Assembly: GCF_031844685.1 (NCBI RefSeq)
Contig: NZ_CP134605.1
Coordinates: forward strand, 4,213,001-4,277,000
Origin: Streptomyces sp. ITFR-21
Lineage (GTDB): Bacteria; Actinomycetota; Actinomycetes; Streptomycetales; Streptomycetaceae
DNA: 64,000 bases
Reading direction: 5' to 3'
This document shows, one piece after another, positions 31,998-41,255 of the stretch. Every line of letters starts with the position of its first letter. Positions within the stretch are counted from its first letter, which is position 1. The notes under the pieces were generated by a model. That model ran no database searches. It worked only from the letters and a program-made list of their open reading frames with translations, and had not been told where the DNA came from. A program made the translations under genes and the position numbers.

Positions 31998-34466
31998 ATG
32001 AGCAGCCTCTTTGACGACAACTTCCTGGCCGGTCTCGAAGCGGTCCACGGCCCCGCCGGCGGCCCGGCGGCAGAACCGCCGGAGCCGGACGACGGACCGG
32101 ACGGACCGGGTGCCGAGGACGTGCCGCACGACCTCTTCGGCGACCGCTTCGACGGCCCGCCGCCCCACGACGCCCACTACCGCGACGGCGCCCCGCGCCC
32201 GGCCACCGACCCGGCGCAGCTCCTCGAAGGGCTCAACGAGCAGCAGGCCGCCGCCGTCGAGCACGCCGGCGGTCCGCTGCTCATCGTGGCCGGCGCCGGC
32301 TCCGGCAAGACCCGGGTGCTCACCCACCGCATCGCGTACCTGCTCGGCGCCCGCCACGTCCACCCCGGCTCGGTGCTGGCCATCACCTTCACCAACAAGG
32401 CCGCCGGCGAGATGAAGGAACGCGTCGAGCAGCTCGTCGGCCCGCGCGCCACCTCCATGTGGGTCTCCACCTTCCACAGCGCGTGCGTGCGCATCCTGCG
32501 CCGCGAGTCCAAGGTGCTCGGCTTCACCTCGTCCTTCTCGATCTACGACGCCGCCGACTCCAAACGGCTGATGGCGCTGGTCTGCCGGGACCTGGACCTC
32601 GACCCCAAGCAGTTCCCGCCGAAGTCCTTCAGCGCCAAGGTCTCCAACCTCAAGAACGAGCTGATCGACGAGGAGACCTTCGCCGGGCAGGCGGAGAACA
32701 CCCTGGACAAGAAGCTCGCCGAGGCGTACGCGCTCTACCAGGCCCGGCTGCGCGAGGCCAACGCGCTGGACTTCGACGACATCATCATGACCACCGTCCA
32801 CCTGCTCCAGGCGTTCCCCGACGTCGCCGAGCACTACCGGCGCCGCTTCCGGCACGTCCTGGTCGACGAGTACCAGGACACCAACCACGCCCAGTACACG
32901 CTGGTGCGCGAGCTGGTCGGCACCGGCGACGACACCGCCGAGCTGTGCGTGGTCGGTGACGCGGACCAGTCGATCTACGCCTTCCGGGGCGCGACCATCC
33001 GCAACATCCTCCAGTTCGAGGAGGACTACCCCCAGGCCCGCACCATCCTGCTGGAGCAGAACTACCGCTCCACCCAGACCATCCTGTCCGCCGCCAACGC
33101 CGTCATCGAGCGCAACGCGAGCCGGCGGGCGAAGAACCTGTGGACGGAGTCCGGCGACGGCCCGCTCATCGTCGGCTACGCGGCCGACCAGGAACACGAC
33201 GAGGCGCAGTACATCGCCGAGGAGATCGACCGGCTGACCGACGCCGGCGACGCCCGGCCCGGCGACGTGGCCGTCTTCTACCGCACCAACGCCCAGTCCC
33301 GCGTCTTCGAGGAAGTCTTCATCCGGGTCGGCCTGCCGTACAAGGTCGTCGGCGGCGTCCGCTTCTACGAGCGGCGCGAGGTCCGCGACGTCCTGGCGTA
33401 CCTGCGGGTGCTGGCCAACCCCGAGGACGCGGTGCCGCTGCGCCGCATCCTCAACGTCCCCAAGCGCGGCATCGGCGAGCGCGCCGAGGCGATGGTCGAC
33501 GCGCTGGCGCTGCGCGAGCGGATCTCCTTCCCGCAGGCACTGCGCCGGGTGGACGACGCCTATGGCATGGCGGCCCGCTCGGCGAACGCGATCAAGCGGT
33601 TCACCACCCTGATGGACGAGCTGCGCACCGTCGTCGAGTCGGGCGCCGGCCCCGCCGTCGTCCTGGAAGCGGTGCTGGAACGCACCGGCTACCTGGCCGA
33701 GTTGCAGGCGTCCACCGATCCGCAGGACGAGACCCGGGTCGAGAACCTCCAGGAACTCGCCGCTGTCGCCCTGGAGTTCGAGCAGGAGCGGGGCGAGGAC
33801 GAGCCGGGCACGCTGGCCGAGTTCCTGGAACGGGTCGCGCTCGTCGCCGACTCCGACCAGATCCCCGACGACGACGCTGAATCGGGCGGCGTGATCACCC
33901 TGATGACCCTGCACACCGCCAAGGGCCTGGAGTTCCCGGTGGTGTTCCTCACCGGCATGGAGGACGGCGTCTTCCCGCACATGCGGGCGCTGAACCAGGT
34001 CAAGGAGCTGGAAGAGGAACGCCGGCTGGCCTACGTCGGCATCACCCGGGCCCGCGAACGGCTCTACCTCACCCGCTCGACGATGCGCAGCGCGTGGGGC
34101 CAGCCGTCCTACAACCCGCCGTCCCGGTTCCTGGACGAGATCCCGCCGACGCTCATCCAATGGAAGCGGACGGGAAGCTCACCGGGGGCCGCAGCCGCCG
34201 GCGGGGCGGTCTCCAAGGCCGCAGCCTCCTTGTCCTCCTCGCTCTCCGCCCGCTCCGCCTCCGGCACCTTCGCCACCCGCCGCACCACCGCCGACCGCCC
34301 GGTCATCTCCCTCGCCGTCGGCGACCGCGTCACCCACGACCAGTTCGGCCTCGGCACCGTCCTCGCGGTCACCGGCCGCCCGGGTGACGAGAAGGCCACC
34401 ATCGACTTCGGCGACGCCCGCCCCAAACAACTGCTCCTGCGGTACGCCCCGGTGGAGAAGCTGTAG
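31998..34466 (+). CDS. pcrA: ATP-dependent DNA helicase PcrA/UvrD
   Basis: Protein of 822 residues. It is a superfamily 1A helicase with all motifs in order: Q motif LNEQQAAAVEH, I GAGSGKTRVL (about 97-106), Ia TFTNKAAGEM, II VDEYQDTNHAQ, III VGDADQSIYAFRGA, IV EQNYRST, V TLHTAKGLEFPVVFLTG and VI EERRLAYVGITRA. The C-terminal tail ends in the DxFGxGxVxxV-type domain (VTHDQFGLGTVLAV) typical of PcrA, which binds RNA polymerase. It acts in nucleotide excision repair, rolling-circle replication and conflict resolution, 3'-5' on ssDNA. An N-terminal acidic extension (about 70 residues) precedes the helicase core. There is no ribosome-binding site; the start follows the -10 box closely. Confidence 0.97.
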   Translation: MSSLFDDNFLAGLEAVHGPAGGPAAEPPEPDDGPDGPGAEDVPHDLFGDRFDGPPPHDAHYRDGAPRPATDPAQLLEGLNEQQAAAVEHAGGPLLIVAGAGSGKTRVLTHRIAYLLGARHVHPGSVLAITFTNKAAGEMKERVEQLVGPRATSMWVSTFHSACVRILRRESKVLGFTSSFSIYDAADSKRLMALVCRDLDLDPKQFPPKSFSAKVSNLKNELIDEETFAGQAENTLDKKLAEAYALYQARLREANALDFDDIIMTTVHLLQAFPDVAEHYRRRFRHVLVDEYQDTNHAQYTLVRELVGTGDDTAELCVVGDADQSIYAFRGATIRNILQFEEDYPQARTILLEQNYRSTQTILSAANAVIERNASRRAKNLWTESGDGPLIVGYAADQEHDEAQYIAEEIDRLTDAGDARPGDVAVFYRTNAQSRVFEEVFIRVGLPYKVVGGVRFYERREVRDVLAYLRVLANPEDAVPLRRILNVPKRGIGERAEAMVDALALRERISFPQALRRVDDAYGMAARSANAIKRFTTLMDELRTVVESGAGPAVVLEAVLERTGYLAELQASTDPQDETRVENLQELAAVALEFEQERGEDEPGTLAEFLERVALVADSDQIPDDDAESGGVITLMTLHTAKGLEFPVVFLTGMEDGVFPHMRALNQVKELEEERRLAYVGITRARERLYLTRSTMRSAWGQPSYNPPSRFLDEIPPTLIQWKRTGSSPGAAAAGGAVSKAAASLSSSLSARSASGTFATRRTTADRPVISLAVGDRVTHDQFGLGTVLAVTGRPGDEKATIDFGDARPKQLLLRYAPVEKL

Positions 34467-34587
34467 CCGCCGACGTGCGGTGCCCCAGGGAGTGCGGTCG
34501 GGTGTGGCAGTGCTGTTTGGCGGGCGCCCTCACCCCACCGGGCCCCCACGCCCAACGGCACCCACCCATGGGCGCACCCTCACCCCG

Positions 34588-36048
34588 CTACCGCGGGTCG
34601 AGACCGTGGGCGAGGAGCCAGGGGAGAGGGTCGATGGGGGCGCCGCCGTTGGGGCGGACCTCGAAGTGGAGGTGGGGGCCGGTGGTGTTGCCGGTGTTGC
34701 CGGAGAAGGCGATGACGTCGCCTGCCTTCACCTTCCCCGAGCGGATCTTCGTGCTGCTCAGGTGGCAGTACCACGTCTCCGTGCCGTCGGGCGCCGTGAC
34801 TATCGCCATGTTGCCGTAGGAGCTGTTCCACTGGGTGCGGACCGTGCCGTCGGTGGCCGCCATCACCGGGGTGCCGACCTGCACGGGGAAGTCGATGCCG
34901 GTGTGCAGCGCCATCCAGTTGACGCCCGCCTGCCCGAAGTACGCGCTCAGCCCCTTCTGCTTCACCGGCAGCAGGAACTTCGGCCGCAGCGCCTCCTTGC
35001 GGGCCGCCGCCTCCTGGGCCGCCTTCTTCGCGGCGATCTGGCGGTCCTTGAGGTCGATCCGCTCCTGCGTCCGGCTGGCCCGGTCGGCGAAGTCGTCCGC
35101 GTCCCGGCTCACTCCGGCGAGCTGCCGGTCCAGTTGGGTGGTGGGCGCGTTCGCCGCCTGGCCCTGGGTGCCGTTCTGCCCGTCCGCCTGGGCCTTGGGG
35201 GTCTCCTGGGCCATGCCGACCCCGGCCACCGCCGCCGCGCCGACCGCCGCCACACCCATCACCGCGACCGACGGCACCGCCACGGTCAGCAGTGCGGACC
35301 GTTTGGCGGGCTTGCGCCGCCGGCTGCGTGCCACCGGTTCGCCGTCGCCGAAACCGTCGCCGTCGGCGGCGTAGTCGTGCCGGTCCGCCCCGGTGTCCCG
35401 TGCGGCGGCGAACTCCCCGGTGAACACCGCGGTCGCGGTGTCGTCCGCGTCGTCCGCCGGGTGGGCCGCCGGCTCGTGGGCGGGCGGGGGCGCCTGCTCG
35501 GGGGCCGCGGACCGCGCGTACTGCGCCGGCACCTGTTCGTACACCCCGGTGTCGCCGCTCGCGTCGTAGCCGTACCCGTATCCGTAGGCGGGGTACGCAC
35601 CGGAGTCCCCGTCGCCCCGCGGGTACGGGGTCTGCTGCTGCGGCTGCTCGCTCTGCCAGAGCGCGCTGGTGTCGTACGTACCCGTGTCGTAGTACGTGTT
35701 CGCGGTCCCGGTCCCCGTGGTGGTCGCGTCGCCGTACGCGTACGGGTCGTACACCGCGTACGTGCCGGTCCGGTCGTAGCCGGTGTACGCGTACCCCGTG
35801 TCGTAGCCGCCGCCGTAACCCTGCTGCGGTTGGGAGGGGACCTGCCGGGTGTGGTCGTACGTCTCGTACTGCTGGGTGTGCTGCGGCGCGGGCTGCTGCG
35901 GGATGTACCCGTAGGTGCCGGTCGCGTCGTCGGCGAAGGCGGTGCCGGCGAAGGCGGTGCCGACGGCCTGGTAGGCGCCCGTGGAATAAGCGTCGTACCC
36001 GTAAGCGTCGTAGTCGGGGGAGTACCCCGACAGGGGACTTTCGGTCAC
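34588..36048 (-). CDS. M23-family (LytM-like) metallopeptidase, membrane-anchored
   Basis: Protein of 486 residues, with GTG at 36048. The N-terminal 240 residues are Tyr/Gly/Gln/Pro-rich, with repeated YGYD/YDTG motifs (low complexity, probably disordered and cytoplasmic). A basic stop (RSRRRKPAKRS) and one transmembrane helix (ALLTVAVPSVAVMGVAAVGA, about residue 255) follow. After a coiled coil (KDRQIAAKKAAQEAAARKEA) comes the M23 domain with zinc ligands in HTGIDF (H..D) and PHLHFEVRPNG (HxH). It cleaves peptidoglycan cross-links outside the membrane. The Tyr-rich cytoplasmic tail is a possible phosphorylation or condensation region. Confidence 0.92.
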   Translation of the reverse strand: MTESPLSGYSPDYDAYGYDAYSTGAYQAVGTAFAGTAFADDATGTYGYIPQQPAPQHTQQYETYDHTRQVPSQPQQGYGGGYDTGYAYTGYDRTGTYAVYDPYAYGDATTTGTGTANTYYDTGTYDTSALWQSEQPQQQTPYPRGDGDSGAYPAYGYGYGYDASGDTGVYEQVPAQYARSAAPEQAPPPAHEPAAHPADDADDTATAVFTGEFAAARDTGADRHDYAADGDGFGDGEPVARSRRRKPAKRSALLTVAVPSVAVMGVAAVGAAAVAGVGMAQETPKAQADGQNGTQGQAANAPTTQLDRQLAGVSRDADDFADRASRTQERIDLKDRQIAAKKAAQEAAARKEALRPKFLLPVKQKGLSAYFGQAGVNWMALHTGIDFPVQVGTPVMAATDGTVRTQWNSSYGNMAIVTAPDGTETWYCHLSSTKIRSGKVKAGDVIAFSGNTGNTTGPHLHFEVRPNGGAPIDPLPWLLAHGLDPR

Positions 36049-36188
36049 CGGCCAGCTTCTCTTTCGCCTCGACAGCAGGAGAATTAGCGGTGACTGTAGC
36101 CGTCGTTACCCGGCCGCGACAATCTCCGGCCGAAATCCGGCGCCGGACTTGCCCGGTGTTCGGTTGGTATTCGACCGTTACGAATCCG

Positions 36189-37118
36189 TTAGGCAGCGTC
36201 CACGGTGTCCCGCAACGGGCCCTGTCCGGCCAGTGCGTGGCGGATCTCCGCGGCCACCAGGCTGTGGACCGGCAGGGACAGATGTCCTATTCCGCGGACC
36301 CTGATGTTCCGGGTGCGCAGATCCGGGTGGTCGAGCCGTGCCGCCTGCACCGGGATCATCAGCTGGTCCAGGTCGCTCCAGAAGGCCACGAACCGGGTCC
36401 GGCACCCCTGGGCGGGCGCCGCGAGCTCGGTCAGTACCGCCGAACCCGGCCGCATCTGCCGTGCCAGCGGGTGCGGGCTCAGCGCCGGCACCGCCCGGGT
36501 CCCGGAGTGCGGCGTGCCCAGCGTGACCAGGGTCCGTACCCGTGCGTCGCCGCCCAGGCGCTGGACGTAGTAGCGGGCGACCAGGCCGCCGAGGCTGTGC
36601 GCCACGATGTCCACCCGGCGGTGGCCCGACTGTTCGCAGATCCGCTCGACGTGCGGGCCGAGCGCCTCGGCGGCGGCGCGTATGTCGGTGGTCAGCGGTG
36701 AGTAGTTCAGGGCCTGGACCCGGCTCCAGCCGTTGCGCAGCAGCGAGCGGCGCAGCAGCGCGAAGGCCGAGCGGTTGTCCACGAAGCCGTGCAGCAGCAG
36801 CACCGGCGGGCGGGCGCCGGCCCCGGTCGGCGGGGCGGCGGGCCGGTGGGCCGCGCTGCCGGGCCGGCCCGTGTGGGCGCGCTCGGCGCCCCGGGCGTCG
36901 CGGGCGTCGCGGGCGTCGCGGGGCCCGTCCTGGCCGGTGGGCGAAGGCGGTGGGCCCGGGACGCGTTCGGGCAGGATCCCGGTCGGGTACAGCAGCATGT
37001 GGCCGGCCAGTACGGCCAGGTCGATGGCGGTCACCCGGGCCAGTTCGGCGCCGTGGTGCCACGGGCCGCTGCCACCGGGCTCCGGTCCCGGCCCGGCCTC
37101 CGACGATTGGGCGGCCAT
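36189..37118 (-). CDS. Alpha/beta-hydrolase, lipase/PGAP1-like
   Basis: Protein of 309 residues. ATG at 37118 has GGGAGGT at good spacing. It has an alpha/beta-hydrolase fold with oxyanion region VLLLHGFVDNRSAF, nucleophile Ser in AHSLGGLVARYYV (GHSLGG-type), GTPHSGTRAV of triacylglycerol lipases, Asp in FWSDLDQLMIPVQ and His in GIGHLSLPVH. A stretch of DARDARDARGAE repeats precedes the core. A short hydrophobic N-terminal stretch (LAVLAGHMLLYPTGIL) may anchor it at the membrane. The substrate is probably an acyl ester, not identified. Confidence 0.87.
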   Translation of the reverse strand: MAAQSSEAGPGPEPGGSGPWHHGAELARVTAIDLAVLAGHMLLYPTGILPERVPGPPPSPTGQDGPRDARDARDARGAERAHTGRPGSAAHRPAAPPTGAGARPPVLLLHGFVDNRSAFALLRRSLLRNGWSRVQALNYSPLTTDIRAAAEALGPHVERICEQSGHRRVDIVAHSLGGLVARYYVQRLGGDARVRTLVTLGTPHSGTRAVPALSPHPLARQMRPGSAVLTELAAPAQGCRTRFVAFWSDLDQLMIPVQAARLDHPDLRTRNIRVRGIGHLSLPVHSLVAAEIRHALAGQGPLRDTVDAA

Positions 37119-37475
37119 GGCCCACCTCCCGTCGCGGCTCCGGGGGGTCGGCGTTGACCCCGCGGCGCCCTCAGGGGGAACCGGGACGGGGACGGCACCG
37201 CCGCGTCCGGCGACCGCCGGCGCGGTGACGCGGCGCCCTTGCCGCGGCTCTCCGCCAAGCTCTCGGGTCCGTACGCCCGTGTCCGGTGTGTCCGTACGCC
37301 GGGCTGAGCGGGCGGCCCGATCGGTCCGATCTCTCACTGTGTGATTTCCCCCTCCCCGGCGGTCGTAAAACTGTCGGCTTCCCGAGGAGGGCGATAACGT
37401 TCGTTCACTGCGGTTGGTCGTCCGCTTCCGCAGCGACCGGTCCCCGGCGGGCGAGCCGTACGCATGGAGGCAGTC
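37119..37475. other. 357-bp divergent region between lipase and icmB
   Basis: No CDS. The plus side has a plausible promoter-like GATAACGTTCGTTCACTG (about 37391-37408) about 70 nt before icmB. The region near the lipase start is GC-rich with no clear operator. Confidence 0.4.
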
Positions 37476-37886
37476 ATGGGAGTGTCCGGACCGATCCGCG
37501 TGGTGGTGGCGAAACCGGGTCTCGACGGTCACGACCGCGGGGCCAAGGTGATCGCCAGGGCGCTGCGGGACGCCGGTATGGAGGTCATCTACACCGGCCT
37601 GCACCAGACCCCCGAGCAGGTCGTCGACACCGCGATCCAGGAGGACGCCGACGCGATCGGCCTGTCCATCCTCTCCGGCGCGCACATGACGCTCTTCGCG
37701 AAGGTGCTGGAGCTGCTCAAGGAGCGCGACGCGGCGGACATCAAGGTGTTCGGCGGCGGGATCATCCCGGAGGCGGACATCCCGCCGCTCAAGGCGCTCG
37801 GCGTCGCCGCCATCTTCACTCCGGGCACGACGACCGGGGCCGTGGTGGAGTGGGTCAACGCGAACGTCCACCAGGCCGCGGTCTGA
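37476..37886 (+). CDS. icmB: Isobutyryl-CoA mutase small subunit (B12-binding)
   Basis: Protein of 136 residues, the size of known IcmB. ATG at 37476 has GGAGG 6 nt upstream; an ATG at 37464 overlaps that site. It has the cobalamin-binding fold of the base-off/His-on class: [18 protein letters not shown] (D-x-H-x-x-G, His as lower axial ligand), the SGAH segment (SILSGAHM) and the GGGIIPE motif. With the separate large subunit IcmA (not in this window) it interconverts isobutyryl-CoA and n-butyryl-CoA, supplying precursors for fatty acid and polyketide synthesis. It could be another small B12 subunit of the mutase family, but length and motifs favour IcmB. Confidence 0.88.
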   Translation: MGVSGPIRVVVAKPGLDGHDRGAKVIARALRDAGMEVIYTGLHQTPEQVVDTAIQEDADAIGLSILSGAHMTLFAKVLELLKERDAADIKVFGGGIIPEADIPPLKALGVAAIFTPGTTTGAVVEWVNANVHQAAV

Positions 37887-37915
37887 GCCTGCGGGGCCCC
37901 CTCCGTCCCGCAGGC
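37887..37915. terminator. Bidirectional terminator after icmB
   Basis: GCCTGCGGG/CCCGCAGGC: a perfect 9-bp stem with an 11-nt loop, between the convergent stops of icmB (37886) and the DUF5691 gene (37919). Confidence 0.75.
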
Positions 37916-37918
37916 GGC

Positions 37919-39643
37919 TCATTGCGCCCCGGCGCCCGGGTCGGGAGCGGGCGGCCCCGCGGCCGCGGGGTGTGCGGCGCCGGGAACCGCCGCCGGGCGG
38001 ACGGCGCCCGGGATCGCGGCCGGAACCCCGGCCGGGTGCGCGGTGTCCGCGGCCGGGGGCCCCGCCGGGTGCGGCCGGGGGCGGAGCTCGGCCAGCATCA
38101 CCGCGCGCAGCCGCAGCGTGCCGGTCAGCCGCTGGAACGCCTCCGACCAGTACACCGTCGCTCCCGGCGCACCGTCCGGCGGCTCCTCCGCCGCCGCGCT
38201 GAGCACCGCGACCTGTGCGACCGCGGCCGGGTCGAGGCAGCGCTCGGCCAGCCCCATCACCCCGCTGAAACTCCACGGGTAGCTCCCCGCGTCCCGCGCG
38301 ATGTCCAGCGCGTCCACCACCGCCCGGCCCAGCGCGGGCGCCCACGGCACCGCGCACACCCCCAGCATCTGGAACGCCTCCGACAGCCCGTGCGCCCCGA
38401 CGAAGTCCGCGACCCAGGCCGCCCGCTCCGCCGGGGGCAGGACGGACAGCAGCTTCGCCGGGTCGCCGACCGCCGTCAGCGGGGCGGCCGCCGCGGGCGG
38501 CGGCCCCAGAAGGGCCCGCGCCCACCCCGCGTCCCGCTGCCGCAGGGCCGCCCGGCACCACGCGGCGTGCAGGTCCGACTGCCAGTCGTCGGGCACCGGC
38601 AGCGCCACGATCTGCTCCGGCGTACGGCCCCCGAACCGCTCCGACCACACCGACAGCGGTGTCGCGTCCACCAGCTGGCCCAGCCACCAGGCCCGCTCGC
38701 CCCGTCCGCTCGGCGGTTTCGGGGCCACTCCGTCCCGCTCCATCGCCGCGTCGCACGCGTACGGCGCCTCCACCACGATCCCGCCGTTCCCCGGCGACAC
38801 ACAGCCGAGGGCGCGGGCCGCCATCCGCGCGGCCAGCGCGGAGCCGGGCAGCGCCGACAGCAGCTCGGCCGCCGTCGCCCGGACGTTCCGGCTGCGGTCG
38901 GACAGCGACTCCTCCAGGAAAGGCTCGTCCTGAGCGGACAGGCCCGTCCGCAGCGAGTCCAGGAACATCAGCCGGTCCTCGGCCCGCTCGCCGCGCCAGG
39001 TGGACGCCAGCAGCTCCAGGCCGGCGGCCGGGTCCGCCAGCCGCAGGCGGGTCAGCAGCGCCACCCGCTCGGCGAACAGCCCCTCCTCCCACAGCCGCCG
39101 CGCCCGCGCCGCGTCCGCCGGGCCACCCCCGGCCGCACCGGCGTGCCCGGCCCGCAGCGCGAACCTCCACTCCGGGTTCAGCCCCGCCAGCCACAGCCCC
39201 CGCGGCCCGGCCAGCGCCAGCGCGTCGGGCCGCAGGTCGGTCCTGGACCGCGCCGCGTCGAGCAGCGCCGGCAGCAGCGCGTGCGGCGCCGCGTACCCCT
39301 CCTTCCGCGCCTGCGCCAGCCACTGCGGCAGCAGCTCCGCCAGGTTCGGCGCGGTCCCCCGCCGGCCGCCCCGCCCCCCGTCGCCCGTCCGGTCCGCCAG
39401 CAGTGTCCACAGCCGCCGCCGCGCCGCCTCCGGCAGCTCCGGCCGCCGGTCCGCCGGGGCCGCCGCCGGGCGGGCGCCCGCGACCCCGGGCAGCGCCCCC
39501 GCCCGGCGCCGCAGCACTCCGCCCGCCGCCGCGTCCAGCAGCCCCGCGGCGGCCTCCTCCGCGTCCCCGACCAGCCCGGCCGGGCGCCGCCGCTCGGTGC
39601 CGAGCAGCGCGCTCCCCACCAGGTCGTCCCACGTGATGTCCAC
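37919..39643 (-). CDS. DUF5691 protein, partner of SWIM protein
   Basis: Protein of 574 residues, with GTG at 39643 and GGAAGGGA upstream. It starts DITWDDLVGSALLGTERR, the family's conserved head. The rest is Leu/Ala/Arg-rich and looks like a helical-repeat (HEAT-like) scaffold, with a conserved SLSDRSRNVRATAAELLSAL repeat-like segment and WSFSGVMGLAERCLDP. The C-terminus is Ala/Pro tail. No enzymatic motif is seen. The gene runs in the same direction as the SWIM gene (130 bp apart) and is the far end of the divergent module with MoxR, DUF5682 and VWA genes. It is likely a scaffold or substrate adaptor in that system. Confidence 0.8.
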   Translation of the reverse strand: MDITWDDLVGSALLGTERRRPAGLVGDAEEAAAGLLDAAAGGVLRRRAGALPGVAGARPAAAPADRRPELPEAARRRLWTLLADRTGDGGRGGRRGTAPNLAELLPQWLAQARKEGYAAPHALLPALLDAARSRTDLRPDALALAGPRGLWLAGLNPEWRFALRAGHAGAAGGGPADAARARRLWEEGLFAERVALLTRLRLADPAAGLELLASTWRGERAEDRLMFLDSLRTGLSAQDEPFLEESLSDRSRNVRATAAELLSALPGSALAARMAARALGCVSPGNGGIVVEAPYACDAAMERDGVAPKPPSGRGERAWWLGQLVDATPLSVWSERFGGRTPEQIVALPVPDDWQSDLHAAWCRAALRQRDAGWARALLGPPPAAAAPLTAVGDPAKLLSVLPPAERAAWVADFVGAHGLSEAFQMLGVCAVPWAPALGRAVVDALDIARDAGSYPWSFSGVMGLAERCLDPAAVAQVAVLSAAAEEPPDGAPGATVYWSEAFQRLTGTLRLRAVMLAELRPRPHPAGPPAADTAHPAGVPAAIPGAVRPAAVPGAAHPAAAGPPAPDPGAGAQ

Positions 39644-39773
39644 GCCGCTTTCCCTTCCGTACCGGTAGCTGTGGCTGTACGTGCGGTGCGGTGCGCGGCA
39701 CCGCCGTCCGGGCCGTCCGCGCCGCCCGGCGGTCCGCCCCCGTGGCGGGCCGACGGACGACGCGGACGACGGG

Positions 39774-41117
39774 TCACAGGGGTATGGGCTCGGCGGCCCC
39801 CTCGGGCCAGACCGCCAGCGGGCGCAGGCCGGTGGGACCCAACTCGCCGAAGACCGTGGTCGGGTGGCCGCCGGAGACGGCGGCCAGCCGCCACCGCGCG
39901 GCCGCTGGCGTGGCGGTCGCGACAGGAAGGGCGTCCTCGGTCGCGGCGTCGGCGAGCTGCCAGCGGTCGGGACCGGGGAGGGGGACGACGGCGGAGAGCA
40001 GCACCGGCCAGGCGTCGAGCCAGGGGTCGTCGGCCAGCGCGGTGCCGTACGAGGCGAGCGCCGGGGCGACCGCGGTACCGCGCGGGGCCGAGTGCGGGAG
40101 CGCGGGGGAGAGCCCGTGCGGGCCGAGCGCCGCGCGCAGCGGCAGCGCCGAGGGGTGGTAGGCCAGCTCCGCGTCGAGAAGGGAGCCGACCGGCAGCGCG
40201 AGTTCGGGCGCCCGGCCGGCCGCGCCGAAGGACAGCAGCAGCGCGAACCGGCCCGCCCCCTCGTCGTACAGCCAGACCCGGCGGGTGGTGAGCCGGTCGT
40301 CCGCCGCGTCGTACTGGGCGAGCACCAGCCACTGCCCGCCGACCGTGGGCCCCGCCAGCAGCTCCGCCGAGTCGACGGTGTAGCCGATCCGGGCCCGCAC
40401 CGTCTCCGCCAGCGGTCCCGGCAGCCCCTCACGGCCGAGGAACCCGCGGGCCAGCAGGTGCAGCAGCGCGGTCTCCTCCAGCATCCGCGACGGCCAGTCG
40501 CCCCCGGTGGCCGCCACCGCTCCCAGCTCCCGCACTCGGGCGGCCAGCCCCGGCGCCTGCGCGTCCACCATCCGGGCGGCGATCTCGTCCCACTGCCGGT
40601 AGCTCCCGCGGTCCGCCCCCGCGAGACCGCCGCGCAGCAGGTCGGCCAGCCGCTGCTCCAACTCGGCGGCGCCCCCTTCGACTCGCACCGCCCGGCGGTC
40701 GGCCCGCCGCCTGGCCGCGTCCGGGTCGGCGGGACCGGCCACCCGCGGCGGCGCCGCCTGCGCGCTCTCCGTCCTCTTCCGCCGCGCCGAGGTCCACTGC
40801 TCCACCCAGTCCGGCTCGGCCGCCGCCGCGACCGGCCCCGCGCCCCCCTCCGCCCAGAGCAGCAGCAGCCCCAGCGCGTGCTTGCAGGGGAACTTGCGGC
40901 TCGGGCAGGTACAGCGGAAGGCCGGACCGTCCAGGTCCACCGCCGTCTGGTACGGCTTGCTGCCGCTGCCCTTGCACAGCCCCCACAGCGCGCCCCCGGC
41001 GGCCCCCGTGCCGGTCCACGGCGCGGGCGCGCCGAGGCGCGCGCCCGCTTTGCGTGACGCGGCGTCAGGCGCGAGCGCCAGCACCTGATCCACCGTCCAC
41101 CGTGCTTCCGTCTCCAT
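39774..41117 (-). CDS. SWIM zinc-finger protein
   Basis: Protein of 447 residues. ATG at 41117 is supported by the promoter: the -10 box ends 8 nt upstream, giving a leaderless mRNA. The SWIM motif reads CTCPSRKFPCKHALGLLLL (C-x-C...C-x-H), a zinc fold that binds DNA or protein, at about residues 68-86. The preceding part contains a conserved GAPAPWTGTG. The C-terminal two thirds are of unknown function, with WLVLAQYDAADDRL and SYGTALADDPWLDAWPVLLS segments. In actinobacteria SWIM proteins are found with MoxR-VWA modules. A long frame extending to 41147 starts inside the promoter and is rejected. Confidence 0.88.
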   Translation of the reverse strand: METEARWTVDQVLALAPDAASRKAGARLGAPAPWTGTGAAGGALWGLCKGSGSKPYQTAVDLDGPAFRCTCPSRKFPCKHALGLLLLWAEGGAGPVAAAAEPDWVEQWTSARRKRTESAQAAPPRVAGPADPDAARRRADRRAVRVEGGAAELEQRLADLLRGGLAGADRGSYRQWDEIAARMVDAQAPGLAARVRELGAVAATGGDWPSRMLEETALLHLLARGFLGREGLPGPLAETVRARIGYTVDSAELLAGPTVGGQWLVLAQYDAADDRLTTRRVWLYDEGAGRFALLLSFGAAGRAPELALPVGSLLDAELAYHPSALPLRAALGPHGLSPALPHSAPRGTAVAPALASYGTALADDPWLDAWPVLLSAVVPLPGPDRWQLADAATEDALPVATATPAAARWRLAAVSGGHPTTVFGELGPTGLRPLAVWPEGAAEPIPL

Positions 41118-41124
41118 GCCCCCG

Positions 41125-41147
41125 ACGGTAGAACCCCCCACTGACAA
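41125..41147 (-). promoter_or_regulatory. PafBC-type (RecA-independent) damage promoter, left arm
   Basis: Minus strand: TTGTCAGTG (41139-41147), N8, TACCGT (41125-41130), then 7 nt to the SWIM ATG. This matches the RecA-independent DNA-damage promoter described in mycobacteria, tTGTCRGTG-N8-TAnnnT (recalled from the literature). It is mirrored by the rightward promoter at 41184-41206. Confidence 0.75.
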
Positions 41148-41183
41148 TCGCTCCGACCTGCGCGGATAGCGCTCGGTGATGGA

Positions 41184-41206
41184 TTGTCAGTGGCGGGGTG
41201 CATGGT
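41184..41206 (+). promoter_or_regulatory. PafBC-type (RecA-independent) damage promoter, right arm
   Basis: TTGTCAGTG (41184-41192), N8, CATGGT (41201-41206), 49 nt before the MoxR ATG. With the left copy it forms a perfect 12-bp inverted repeat (41138-41149 and 41182-41193), so both operons can be switched by one activator. The -10 is CAnnnT rather than TAnnnT. Confidence 0.72.
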
Positions 41207-41255
41207 GGAGACCAGCGCGGACCGAGGGGGTCCGGGCACACGAGTGGGGAGAGTC

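Noticed and set aside
41138..41193. Inverted repeat as a terminator between SWIM and MoxR genes
   Set aside because: The genes are divergent and the arms contain promoter -35 elements at correct distance from -10 boxes, so it reads as a double promoter.
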